Shown in pieces: positions 34,363 through 42,171 of a stretch of DNA of 64,000 nucleotides. The notes beneath the pieces were generated by a model, which saw nothing but the letters and a program-made list of their open reading frames with translations, was not told the origin of the DNA and ran no database searches. Numbering within the stretch: the first letter of the stretch is position 1; each line of letters opens with the position of its first letter. The translations under genes were made by a program, and so were the position numbers. Source of the DNA: Glaciimonas sp. PCH181 (GTDB lineage: Bacteria > Pseudomonadota > Gammaproteobacteria > Burkholderiales > Burkholderiaceae_D); the NCBI RefSeq assembly GCF_003056055.1, contig NZ_PYFP01000001.1, forward strand, positions 310,001-374,000, read 5' to 3'.

Positions 34363-35976
34363 ATGCGCATGTGGAAAAGCAAACAAATCAAGGCCAGGCA
34401 ACTTCAGATTTTTGTCATAATTGCGCTGGCGATAACCAGTACTAGATTGGTTAAAGAGGCCATTTCGGCAGCGCCAAAAACGGTCGTGATCGGTGCCGAA
34501 GGCGCAATTCCTGCCCTTGATCCGCAACGGACTAACGGTACTATCGGTCTGCGTGTGATCGATGCCATTTTTGATCCGCTCGTGCGTGAAGATCTTAGCA
34601 AAGCAACACTGAATGCGCCCGAGCTGCAGCCCTCGCTGGCCAGTTCCTGGACGGTATCGGCAGATGGCTTAACCTATACTTTTGTACTTCGTCAAAATGT
34701 TTTGTTTCATGATGGGACGCCATTTAATGCGGCCAGCGTACAAAGCAATTTTGAAAGAATTCTTGACAAGTCCTCGCCATTTTTTGATGAAAGGGCGAGT
34801 GGCAATATGACTTTTCTTACGCGTTGGATTAAACACACCAAGGTCATCGATGCGCATACTTTTGTGATCGTGTTAAAGGAGCCTTTTACAGGGCTGCCGC
34901 GGCTGCTCAGTGATCGCCGTATGTCGATTGTCAGTCCTGATGCGTTGAACAAATTTAAAGGTGATCAGCTAGGCTATACGCCGGTGGGAACCGGGCCGTT
35001 TATGCTGAAAAAATTCGCCCAGGGGCAGCAATTGATTTTGCTTCGGAATGAAAAATACTGGGGCGGGGTTCCCGGAGTCGCGCGTTTGATTTTTAAGCCG
35101 ATTACCGATCCGACCGCGTTGGCGATTGCAATGCAGACCGGTCAAATCGACATCATTCCAAGCGCCAGTTCCCAGCAGGTTGCGCAACTTAAAATGGATC
35201 AAAACATACAGGTGTTATATCCGGAGCCGGCAAATCTTTATTTCATTCGATTAAACACGCGCAGCGGTATTACTAAAGATATGCACTTTCGGCAAGCGCT
35301 GAACTATGCAATCAATCGCGCCGGAATTGCAGCGGTCATGGATGGGCAGGCCAGTCCTATTTTTGGTCCAGTGCCGCTGGGTAATGAGATTAGCGGCGCG
35401 TCGTCAACGCCGCGATATGGTTATAACCCGGCGATGGCGAAGCAACTTCTCGCACAGGCGGGTATCAAGACTCCAGTGACCTTAAAGTTACTTTCCCCAA
35501 ATAGCGGCCCCGGATTTGGATTGGCAACGCAGATTATGTCGCTCATCCAGCAGGATTTGAAGGCGGTCGGTATCAATTTGCAAACGCAGTATCTTGATTT
35601 CACCACGCTCGTATCGCTTGAGTCGCCCGGCTATAACGATGATGTGAATGGTTCATTTAATGGCTGGACTACTGGCGCCGAAAGTGGTTACTGGTTTGAA
35701 CGGATGTTTAGCGGTCCGCAGCGGCCACCACGCGGTGTGAATCGCGGCTGGTATCAAAATGTTGATGTCGACAAACTGTTTGAGCAAGCACGCGGTGAAG
35801 TCAATGCAGACAAAAAAAATAAACTTTACCGGCAGGCGACCGAGCAAGTTGCAGCCGATGCACCTTGGGTATTTCTTTATCAAGATCGTTTGCCGCGGCT
35901 GGTACGAAAACGCATCTTGGGCGTTCAGCCAGCCCGATCGGTTTATATCGATTACGCCAAGTTGACCGTGCGTTAG
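34363..35976 (+). CDS. ABC transporter substrate-binding protein, family 5 (dipeptide/oligopeptide type)
   Basis: 537 aa with an N-terminal signal (basic KSKQIKARQ, hydrophobic FVIIALAITS; cleavage near ISAA|PKT). It has the SBP_bac_5 architecture: ALDPQRTNGTIGLRVIDAIFDPLV, SWTVSADGLTYTFVLRQNVLFHDG, GTGPFMLKKF, FRQALNYAINR. It is a periplasmic receptor for peptides, opines, glutathione or similar compounds. It is the first gene of a six-gene operon with an embedded racemase-family enzyme, so an unusual amino acid derivative is a possible ligand. Start 34363 has AAGGAG 6 nt upstream. Confidence 0.92.
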   Translation: MRMWKSKQIKARQLQIFVIIALAITSTRLVKEAISAAPKTVVIGAEGAIPALDPQRTNGTIGLRVIDAIFDPLVREDLSKATLNAPELQPSLASSWTVSADGLTYTFVLRQNVLFHDGTPFNAASVQSNFERILDKSSPFFDERASGNMTFLTRWIKHTKVIDAHTFVIVLKEPFTGLPRLLSDRRMSIVSPDALNKFKGDQLGYTPVGTGPFMLKKFAQGQQLILLRNEKYWGGVPGVARLIFKPITDPTALAIAMQTGQIDIIPSASSQQVAQLKMDQNIQVLYPEPANLYFIRLNTRSGITKDMHFRQALNYAINRAGIAAVMDGQASPIFGPVPLGNEISGASSTPRYGYNPAMAKQLLAQAGIKTPVTLKLLSPNSGPGFGLATQIMSLIQQDLKAVGINLQTQYLDFTTLVSLESPGYNDDVNGSFNGWTTGAESGYWFERMFSGPQRPPRGVNRGWYQNVDVDKLFEQARGEVNADKKNKLYRQATEQVAADAPWVFLYQDRLPRLVRKRILGVQPARSVYIDYAKLTVR

Positions 35977-36013
35977 AACTTTTTACCCCCCACTACTACA
36001 GGAGATTGAAATC

Positions 36014-36736
36014 ATGATGCTAGGATGGAGAGCGAGAATTGGACAAATGCGGCCCGCAACCGCAATCGAAGGCGCTGAAGAATGGCGCTCTGTCGCGCCA
36101 GTCGGCGTAGCCTTCGCAGATGCCCGCACGATCGTACCGCGTGTCGATGCGGCCGGATTGAAAGTAATGATGAGTCAGGTTGACGAAGCCGCCCGTCAGC
36201 TGGCAACGGCAAAGGTTGATTTGATTGCACAGTGCGGTGCTCCCGGAACGTTTCTGGTCGGTCCGCATCACGACGCAGAAGTCGTGGCGAGAATCAAGGA
36301 GCTAACAGGTATTCCTGCCATTACCATGATGGCCGCGCAGATGGATGCGTTGAAGGCGCTTGGTGCCAAGAATATTGCGGTGGCCACTATCTATTCGACT
36401 GAAGTTAACGACAAGATGGTCGAATGCATGGAAGCCCATGGTTTTTCAGTAAAAGCGATTAAAGGGCTGGAGCTTACCGATCCGTTTGAAGCAAGTTTGC
36501 ATGACGCAGATACCGCTTATCGGCTATCTCGCAAGGTATTAAAACAAGCTGGTAAGGCCGACGCCATCTTGATTTCATGCGGAACCTTCCGCACCTTTGA
36601 AATTATTCCTTATCTTGAAATGGACACTGGCTTGCCAGTCGTTAGCAGCAATCAGGCTACGCTCTGGAGCGCGCTTCGTACGCTTGGATTGCCGGATGTC
36701 ATTCCTAATTTGGGAAAACTCTGGACCGTCGCATAA
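36014..36736 (+). CDS. Asp/Glu racemase superfamily enzyme (maleate isomerase / arylmalonate decarboxylase-like)
   Basis: A 240-aa protein with the two-cysteine signature of this superfamily: Cys74 in AQCGAPGTF and Cys189 in ISCGTFRT. The N-terminal RIGQMRPATAIEGAEEW and the central ALKALGAKNIAVATIYSTEVN match the maleate cis-trans isomerase/AMDase branch more than classical glutamate racemase. It works without metal or cofactor, using the Cys pair for proton transfer. Being inside an ABC importer operon, it may racemise, isomerise or decarboxylate the imported compound. Substrate unknown. Confidence 0.8.
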   Translation: MMLGWRARIGQMRPATAIEGAEEWRSVAPVGVAFADARTIVPRVDAAGLKVMMSQVDEAARQLATAKVDLIAQCGAPGTFLVGPHHDAEVVARIKELTGIPAITMMAAQMDALKALGAKNIAVATIYSTEVNDKMVECMEAHGFSVKAIKGLELTDPFEASLHDADTAYRLSRKVLKQAGKADAILISCGTFRTFEIIPYLEMDTGLPVVSSNQATLWSALRTLGLPDVIPNLGKLWTVA

Positions 36737-36774
36737 ATAACACTGTCCTAACAAAAAATTAAAGGAGACACCCA

Positions 36775-37656
36775 ATGCCTGTGAGCGCGCATCCTATTTC
36801 AGCTAGGTTTGCTGTACCTGTGTTCGTCCGCCGTGTGTTGGGTAATCCACCACTTTTTCTGGGCATTCTTATCGTCGGCGGCATCATTCTGGTGGCGATG
36901 TTTGCTGATTTTATTACGCCCGCCGATCCGATTGTCGCTGATCCATTGATCCGTTATCTACGCCCCTTTTCTGCGGGGCATTTCTTAGGAACGGATGAAA
37001 TCGGTCGGGACATCCTGAGCAGACTTATTTATGGTTCCCGACTAGCACTTTTAGTCGCCGTTGTTCCCACTTTAATTGCGATGTTTATCGGTGGCTGCAT
37101 CGGCCTGATTAGCGGCTATGTGGGAGGCGTCTGGGACACCATCGTCATGCGTATATTTGATGTGATGTTTGCGTTTCCAGGCATTCTGTTAGCCCTCGGC
37201 ATCAGCGCAGCACTTGGCCCTGGATTGAGTTCTATGGTGATTGCGATGATGGTTGTCACCATTCCCGCGTTTGGACGGATTACGCGCGGTATGGTGCTGG
37301 GAGTGAAAGAAGAGTTATACGTCGAATCAGGGCGAACATTGGGCTATAGCCAGATTCGCATTATGTTAAGACACGTTCTGCCGAACGTAGTGGGTCCCGT
37401 CATCGTATACGGCACCCTGCAGACTGGCCGAAACGTGATTTTGGCGGCCAGCCTGAGTTTTCTGGGGCTGGGCGCGCAACCGCCGACAGCTGATTGGGGT
37501 CAGATGTTAAGTAGCGGACGCGCAGCGCTTGCCACAGCACCGTTCGTAGCAACTATTCCTGGGCTTGCAATTGTTTTGCTAGCCATTGGTTTTAATCTCA
37601 TTGGCGATGGTGCGCGTGATCTGTTGGATCCACGTCGCCAGCGCGGTCTGAAGTAA
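36775..37656 (+). CDS. ABC transporter permease, DppC-like
   Basis: 293 aa. An N-terminal hydrophobic helix (FLGILIVGGIILVAMFADFI) and the OppC-type segment HFLGTDEIGRDILSRLIYGSR are followed by five membrane helices. The coupling EAA-like loop is ESGRTLGYSQIRIMLRHVLPNV. It is an inner-membrane permease pairing with the next gene product for dipeptide-type uptake. It is unusual only in that dppC comes before dppB here. Confidence 0.93.
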   Translation: MPVSAHPISARFAVPVFVRRVLGNPPLFLGILIVGGIILVAMFADFITPADPIVADPLIRYLRPFSAGHFLGTDEIGRDILSRLIYGSRLALLVAVVPTLIAMFIGGCIGLISGYVGGVWDTIVMRIFDVMFAFPGILLALGISAALGPGLSSMVIAMMVVTIPAFGRITRGMVLGVKEELYVESGRTLGYSQIRIMLRHVLPNVVGPVIVYGTLQTGRNVILAASLSFLGLGAQPPTADWGQMLSSGRAALATAPFVATIPGLAIVLLAIGFNLIGDGARDLLDPRRQRGLK

Positions 37657-37674
37657 TTCACGGAGCATCAGCTT

Positions 37675-38622
37675 ATGCTAACCTTCATAGCACGTCGGCT
37701 GCTGCAGATGATCCCGGTCATTCTCGGGGTTTCGCTTGCAACCTTCCTTTTATCTCAAATTCTTCCCGGCGATCCTACCGGCGCGCTACTTGGGGCTGGT
37801 GCCACTGAAGCAGATCGGCAGCAACTACGATTAGCAATGGGTCTGGACCATCCGCTCTGGATGCAGTATCTGCATTATTTATGGAAGCTTCTGCATGGCG
37901 ATCTCGGCCAGTCGTTAACGTTTGCCCAGCCTGTCTCCGAGGTGCTGTCAGACACTTTGTTCAACACCGCGTTGTTGTCGGTTTCAGCAATCTTTCTTTC
38001 TTCGATTGTTGGCATCGCCATCGGTAGTTGGGCGGCTTTGAAGCCGGGTTCGGCCAGAGATCGCACGCTTTCTATTTGTGTATTGATATTGAACAGCATG
38101 CCGTCATTCTGGCTAGGGCTGCTATTAATCATGGTGTTTGGTTTGTATGCCGGGGTGTTGCCGGTTGGAGGCATGTCTTCTTTTGACGATGGCAGCATAG
38201 TAGACATCGCTAAGCACATGGTGCTGCCGACTATTACGCTTGCCGCATGGTCGGTCGCCATCATCGCCAGCATGACACGCTCCGCTTTGCTGGATGTAAT
38301 CGGAAGCGATTACATTCGTACCGCTCGCAGTCGCGGCATCGGCGAACTCTCGATTGTGCTACGACATGCGCTGCCAAATGCCATGCCAGCGATCATTACC
38401 GTCATCGGTTTGCAAATGGGATTTATGCTCAGCGGTGCTGTATTAACCGAGTCCGTTTTTTCCTGGCCAGGTGTCGGATTGGCGATGTATCAGGCCATTT
38501 CCACACGCGACATTCCGCTGATTCAAGGTGGAATTCTCATGCTCGCGCTCTCATTCGTGATAATCAATTTCATCGTGGACGTGCTCTATGCTTACTTCAA
38601 TCCAAAAATCGAACTCGCCTGA
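37675..38622 (+). CDS. ABC transporter permease, DppB-like
   Basis: 315 aa with the DppB pattern: MLTFIARRLLQMIPVILGVS at the start, ILPGDPTGALLGAGATEADRQ, then six membrane helices. The permease loop is YIRTARSRGIGELSIVLRHALPNAMPAII. It forms the heterodimeric channel with the DppC-like protein. It lies 18 bp after that gene and nearly abuts the ATPase gene. Confidence 0.93.
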   Translation: MLTFIARRLLQMIPVILGVSLATFLLSQILPGDPTGALLGAGATEADRQQLRLAMGLDHPLWMQYLHYLWKLLHGDLGQSLTFAQPVSEVLSDTLFNTALLSVSAIFLSSIVGIAIGSWAALKPGSARDRTLSICVLILNSMPSFWLGLLLIMVFGLYAGVLPVGGMSSFDDGSIVDIAKHMVLPTITLAAWSVAIIASMTRSALLDVIGSDYIRTARSRGIGELSIVLRHALPNAMPAIITVIGLQMGFMLSGAVLTESVFSWPGVGLAMYQAISTRDIPLIQGGILMLALSFVIINFIVDVLYAYFNPKIELA

Positions 38623-38626
38623 GTTT

Positions 38627-39700
38627 ATGTCAGCTACCTCTTTTATTGCGCCACTTCCCAAGGCACCAGCACCCAGTATTTTGGAGTTACGTAATCTGAG
38701 TGTTACTTACGGACGCGATGCATCGTCGGTGAATACTGTGAATAATGTTTCTTTCTGCGTGGCTAAAGGCGAAGCGCTGGGAATTGTCGGGGAATCAGGA
38801 TGTGGTAAAAGCCAGACGATGCTGGCGGTACTGGGACTTTTACCGCAAGGCGGCCGGATTAGCGCGGGTGAGGTGTTATTTGAAGGGCAGGATCTGACAA
38901 AGTTGTCACAGCGTGCGTTACGCAACGTCAGAGGTCAGGGCATTGCGTTGATTTCCCAAGATGCGTTGTCCGCTTTAAATCCTGCTATGACGATTGGCAC
39001 ACAGATGGCCGAGCCATTAGTCAAATATGGTGGCATGACCCGCACTGCAGCGCGCCTGCGCTGTATCGAACTTCTTGAGTTTGTCGGCATTCCCGGAGCT
39101 GCATCCCGGCTGAGTACTTATCCGCATCAACTTTCTGGCGGAATGCGACAACGCGTGCTGATCGCCATGGCGGTTAGTTGCAATCCAAAAGTACTGATTG
39201 CTGACGAACCTACTACCGCGCTGGATGTGACGATTCAGGCGCAAATTCTGGACTTGTTGCACCGTCTCAGAAGCGAGTTGGGGATGGCATTAATTCTGAT
39301 CACGCATGATTTAGGCGTGGTCGCGGGAGTGGCCGATAAAGTCGCCATTATGTATGGTGGACGAGTGATCGAAACTGCGTCAACGGATATCATTTTTGAT
39401 CAGCCGCGGCATCCTTATACGCGCGCATTACTGGATGCGATTCCGGCACTGGGCGGCGCGGTCAGGGAGCGTCTGAAACCGATACCGGGCTTGCCCCCCG
39501 ATCCCAGACATCCCGTACCCGGTTGTGCTTTTAATCCCCGTTGTGGATTTGTTAAATCGCTTTGCACTCAGGAGTTGCCTGATTTGGCGCAAAAAGACTC
39601 GTGGCCTTCTCATTTGATTCGTTGTAGCGTTGATCCATTGAAGATTGAGGACCAACAGCTTGCAAGTCTGTATCAAGCCAGCTTACGGAGCGCGCCATGA
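38627..39700 (+). CDS. ABC transporter ATP-binding protein, DppD-like
   Basis: 357 aa from the ATG at 38627, 4 nt after the permease stop. An overlapping ATG at 38588 is an alternative, and neither has a clear Shine-Dalgarno, suggesting coupling. It has Walker A (GESGCGKSQ), signature (LSGGMRQRV), Walker B (VLIADEPTTALDV), H-loop (LILITHDLGVV) and the C-terminal oligopeptide extension with a cysteine cluster (HPVPGCAFNPRC...SLCTQELP). It energises uptake together with the next gene product. Confidence 0.93.
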   Translation: MSATSFIAPLPKAPAPSILELRNLSVTYGRDASSVNTVNNVSFCVAKGEALGIVGESGCGKSQTMLAVLGLLPQGGRISAGEVLFEGQDLTKLSQRALRNVRGQGIALISQDALSALNPAMTIGTQMAEPLVKYGGMTRTAARLRCIELLEFVGIPGAASRLSTYPHQLSGGMRQRVLIAMAVSCNPKVLIADEPTTALDVTIQAQILDLLHRLRSELGMALILITHDLGVVAGVADKVAIMYGGRVIETASTDIIFDQPRHPYTRALLDAIPALGGAVRERLKPIPGLPPDPRHPVPGCAFNPRCGFVKSLCTQELPDLAQKDSWPSHLIRCSVDPLKIEDQQLASLYQASLRSAP

Positions 39701-40740
39701 TCGACCAAAATATCCTTAATGCTGCAGCGGGTATTGCTGTACGCGACATTCAAGTGCACTTCCCGATCCGAACCGGTATTCTTCGACGCGTGACGGGTGC
39801 CGTGCGCGCAGTTGATCGTGTTTCGTTCACGATTCCAAACGGGACAACCGTGGGTTTGGTTGGCGAAAGCGGCAGCGGTAAAAGTACTATGGGCCGTGCT
39901 CTGCTCGGCCTGACGCCGATTGTCGGTGGTGCTATCCACTATTTCGGTCAGGAAATGAAGACGATACAGAGTCATCGTGAGAACTTGCCGAGACTGGCCC
40001 AACTGGTATATCAAGACCCTTACGCCAGTCTTAATCCGCGGATGACCATCGGTGCAATACTGCGTGAAGTATTGACGGTACATCGCATGGTGCCCAGCGC
40101 TGAAATTGATCGCAGGGTGGCAGAATTACTCGACAGCATTGGTCTGCGCAAAGAAATTGTGCTGCGCTATCCATTTGAATTGTCGGGCGGGCAGCGGCAG
40201 CGTGTAGCCATCGGTCGGGCGTTAGCGATTGAACCGCGCTTCATCGTGCTGGATGAAGTTGTATCGGCGCTTGATGTCAGTATTCAAGGGCAAATTATCA
40301 ACCTGTTACAGGATCTGCAAAAAGAACGTAATCTCACCTATCTGTTCATCACGCATGATCTTAGTGTGGTGCGGCATATGTCGCATCAAATCGTCGTGAT
40401 GTATGGCGGGAAAGTAATGGAGGTGGCGCTACGGGATCGCTTGTTCACAACCCCGCATCATCCTTATACGGCGGCATTGCTGTCTGCGGTTCCTGTGCCT
40501 GACCCAAAGGTAGAGCGCGAACGGCGTCGTATCGAGGTCCGCGCAGAACCGCCAGATCCATCCGCGCCGTTACCGGGATGTCGATTTCAGCGTTCCTGTG
40601 CTTTTGCGACTGAAATCTGCAAAACGGATGAGCCATTACTTAGGACTGTATCCGGTGATCATTTGGCGGCATGCCATCATATGGAGCGTCCTGATGTGCG
40701 AGAGGCGGTCACGAAAACAGTGCAAGGTCTGTCGTTTTAA
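39697..40740 (+). CDS. ABC transporter ATP-binding protein, DppF-like
   Basis: A 347-aa second ATPase subunit, overlapping the previous gene by 4 bp. It has Walker A (GESGSGKST), signature (ELSGGQRQRVAIGRA), H-loop (FITHDLSVV) and the C-terminal LPGCRFQRSC. Walker B reads FIVLDEVVSALDVSIQ. The usual DEPVSALD has Val where Pro is expected, while the catalytic Glu is kept. It is the last gene of the uptake operon. Confidence 0.93.
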   Translation: MIDQNILNAAAGIAVRDIQVHFPIRTGILRRVTGAVRAVDRVSFTIPNGTTVGLVGESGSGKSTMGRALLGLTPIVGGAIHYFGQEMKTIQSHRENLPRLAQLVYQDPYASLNPRMTIGAILREVLTVHRMVPSAEIDRRVAELLDSIGLRKEIVLRYPFELSGGQRQRVAIGRALAIEPRFIVLDEVVSALDVSIQGQIINLLQDLQKERNLTYLFITHDLSVVRHMSHQIVVMYGGKVMEVALRDRLFTTPHHPYTAALLSAVPVPDPKVERERRRIEVRAEPPDPSAPLPGCRFQRSCAFATEICKTDEPLLRTVSGDHLAACHHMERPDVREAVTKTVQGLSF

Positions 40741-40861
40741 AGACGCATACGGAAAATGCCATTGGTTTGCTAGCTAATCGGTATTAGCCAACCGCTACAT
40801 TTGCATCATTGGTTTAAAAAATGACGCTATTGAAGCTGGCTTAGTAACGTAATCGCTCTTG

Positions 40862-40894
40862 GTCAAAAAAAACCACCCAAATTTTGGGGTGGTT
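40862..40894 (-). terminator. minus-strand Rho-independent terminator of the anti-SD RNA
   Basis: Read on the minus strand: AACCACCC - loop CAAAATTT - GGGTGGTT, then a run of T. On the plus strand the hairpin lacks a T tail, so it terminates minus-strand transcription, although no minus-strand protein gene lies upstream. Confidence 0.75.
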
Positions 40895-40994
40895 AAGGAG
40901 GTGATCGTGCACGCTGGTCGATTTAACCTGGTACGGATCTGGGACGACACGTAGAGCATGGCGTATTGCATTAGCTCGCACTATCGGCGATCCC
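40862..40994 (-). ncRNA. candidate anti-Shine-Dalgarno small RNA (betaproteobacterial toxic sRNA-like)
   Basis: On the minus strand the sequence GATCACCTCCTTA lies directly before a strong intrinsic terminator. This is the same 13 bases as the 3' end of 16S rRNA, i.e. a free anti-Shine-Dalgarno. No protein gene precedes it on this strand. A TATAAA (plus-strand 41001-41006) could be its -10 box, giving an RNA of about 130 nt. A family of betaproteobacterial toxic small RNAs with a conserved anti-SD segment is known and this has its hallmarks. The 5' end and expression are inferred. Confidence 0.6.
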
Positions 40995-41186
40995 GGTTTC
41001 TTTATAGGGGAATCCCTTAGCGAGACCGCAATAAAGACGTAATAAGAACGGATTGCGCCGTTTATGCCGGGAAGAACGATCCTTGCAACACTGTGGAATA
41101 GCGCTGCTTTTCGTAAGCGGTGCGTTAAAATGGCCTAGCTTCTTTCGAGGCCAAAAATAACAGAAGAATATTTCACAGGAATTGCA

Positions 41187-41564
41187 ATGACTAATGGCGT
41201 GACAAAAGGGTTATCAAAAGACGAATATGATGCACTGGGACATATCGCGCGCGGACCTGCGCGTGGGGCTGAGACAACTTGCGTAGCGCGCAATGCGAAG
41301 CGTCTGTCCGGGCTGAAATACGTTGCTTATGGCAAACATGGGCAACTGGCTTTAACCGAAAAGGGCGAACAGACCTTGTTTGTCAAAAGCTGTATCGACG
41401 GCTTACGCGCTATCTCCACCGATCCTTTGGCCCCGCTTGACGCTGATGTTGAGGCGTTTTTGGGTAGAAAAGGCCATATTATCCCCAGCTCCTCCGGCGA
41501 TGGTTTTGAAATCACGGTACGCGGACAAGAAAGCCTTGCTGACATTGACGCTAGCGCCAGTTAG
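41187..41564 (+). CDS. hypothetical protein, 125 aa
   Basis: The start has an AGGA ribosome site. The N-terminal part (LSKDEYDALGHIARGPARG...TCVARNAKRLSGLKYVAYG...LALTEKGEQTL) looks like a winged-helix-type layout ending in a LTEKGE wing, as in small MarR/PadR-like modules. The C-terminal 55 residues are not recognised. No membrane segment. It is followed by two more small plus-strand genes. I do not recognise the family. Confidence 0.6.
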   Translation: MTNGVTKGLSKDEYDALGHIARGPARGAETTCVARNAKRLSGLKYVAYGKHGQLALTEKGEQTLFVKSCIDGLRAISTDPLAPLDADVEAFLGRKGHIIPSSSGDGFEITVRGQESLADIDASAS

Positions 41565-41625
41565 TGCCAGTTAATGCGGGTGGACGATGTTTCGGTGAGT
41601 AGCAGGGAAATAACAAAGGATGTGT

Positions 41626-41838
41626 ATGCTGTGCGACGCTTGTAATGCGATAGAGTTAAGAAAACGTAAGGGGCTGGGGCATGCAAAGCTGATGCCAGTG
41701 GGCGAACCTGTAAAAGTACGTAATATGGGCCAGCCAGCCGTGATCATGACCCATTATGTCTGTGAGGATTGCAGTACAAAATGGCAATATGAAGATGATC
41801 GGCGCGACGTTTATGCAGGATGGAGTATCGAACCGTAA
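41626..41838 (+). CDS. small zinc-ribbon-like protein, 70 aa
   Basis: From the ATG at 41626 (AAGGA site 5 nt upstream; the ATG at 41620 overlaps that site). Two cysteine pairs, LCDACN near the start and VCEDCS after about 40 residues, form a likely zinc ribbon. The C-terminus is KWQYEDDRRDVYAGW. Function unknown. It is probably co-transcribed with its neighbours. Confidence 0.6.
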   Translation: MLCDACNAIELRKRKGLGHAKLMPVGEPVKVRNMGQPAVIMTHYVCEDCSTKWQYEDDRRDVYAGWSIEP

Positions 41839-41890
41839 ATCGCGGCATAATCGTCAAAATAGATGCAATTAACCTGAATGGGAGCAGAAA

Positions 41891-42154
41891 ATGGCGACAA
41901 ATACACCAACGCCAGATGCGGATGATGGCAAATTATCAAGCCAGAAACAGTCTGTTCCCAGCACGACTAAAGATGAAGCTAAGCCGCCTGCGCAGCATAT
42001 ATTGCATGAAGTGTCGGTAGAAGCGGACGGCAGCGAAGACCCTGGCGCGGGTATCGAGCAAATGGTGGAATCGAAAAAAGAGAGCGGCAGCAGTTTGTTG
42101 CATACCGACGCAGCGGAAAATGCTCCGTCATCATCACCTAAAAAGTCTGATTAA
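41891..42154 (+). CDS. hypothetical disordered small protein, 87 aa
   Basis: A GGGAG ribosome site precedes the ATG. The protein is rich in Ser, Pro, Asp, Glu and Lys with no hydrophobic core, so it is predicted to be unfolded. It ends 17 bp before the convergent dnaE2 stop. It could be a stress-type or regulatory peptide, or non-functional. No family recognised. Confidence 0.5.
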   Translation: MATNTPTPDADDGKLSSQKQSVPSTTKDEAKPPAQHILHEVSVEADGSEDPGAGIEQMVESKKESGSSLLHTDAAENAPSSSPKKSD

Positions 42155-42171
42155 ACAGCACTGACGCTGAC

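Noticed and set aside
40895..40953. Plus-strand mini-gene starting after the perfect TAAGGAGGTGATC ribosome site
   Set aside because: It would encode only about 17 residues. The same bases are better explained as the anti-SD part of a minus-strand RNA, since the T-run of the hairpin is on that strand.
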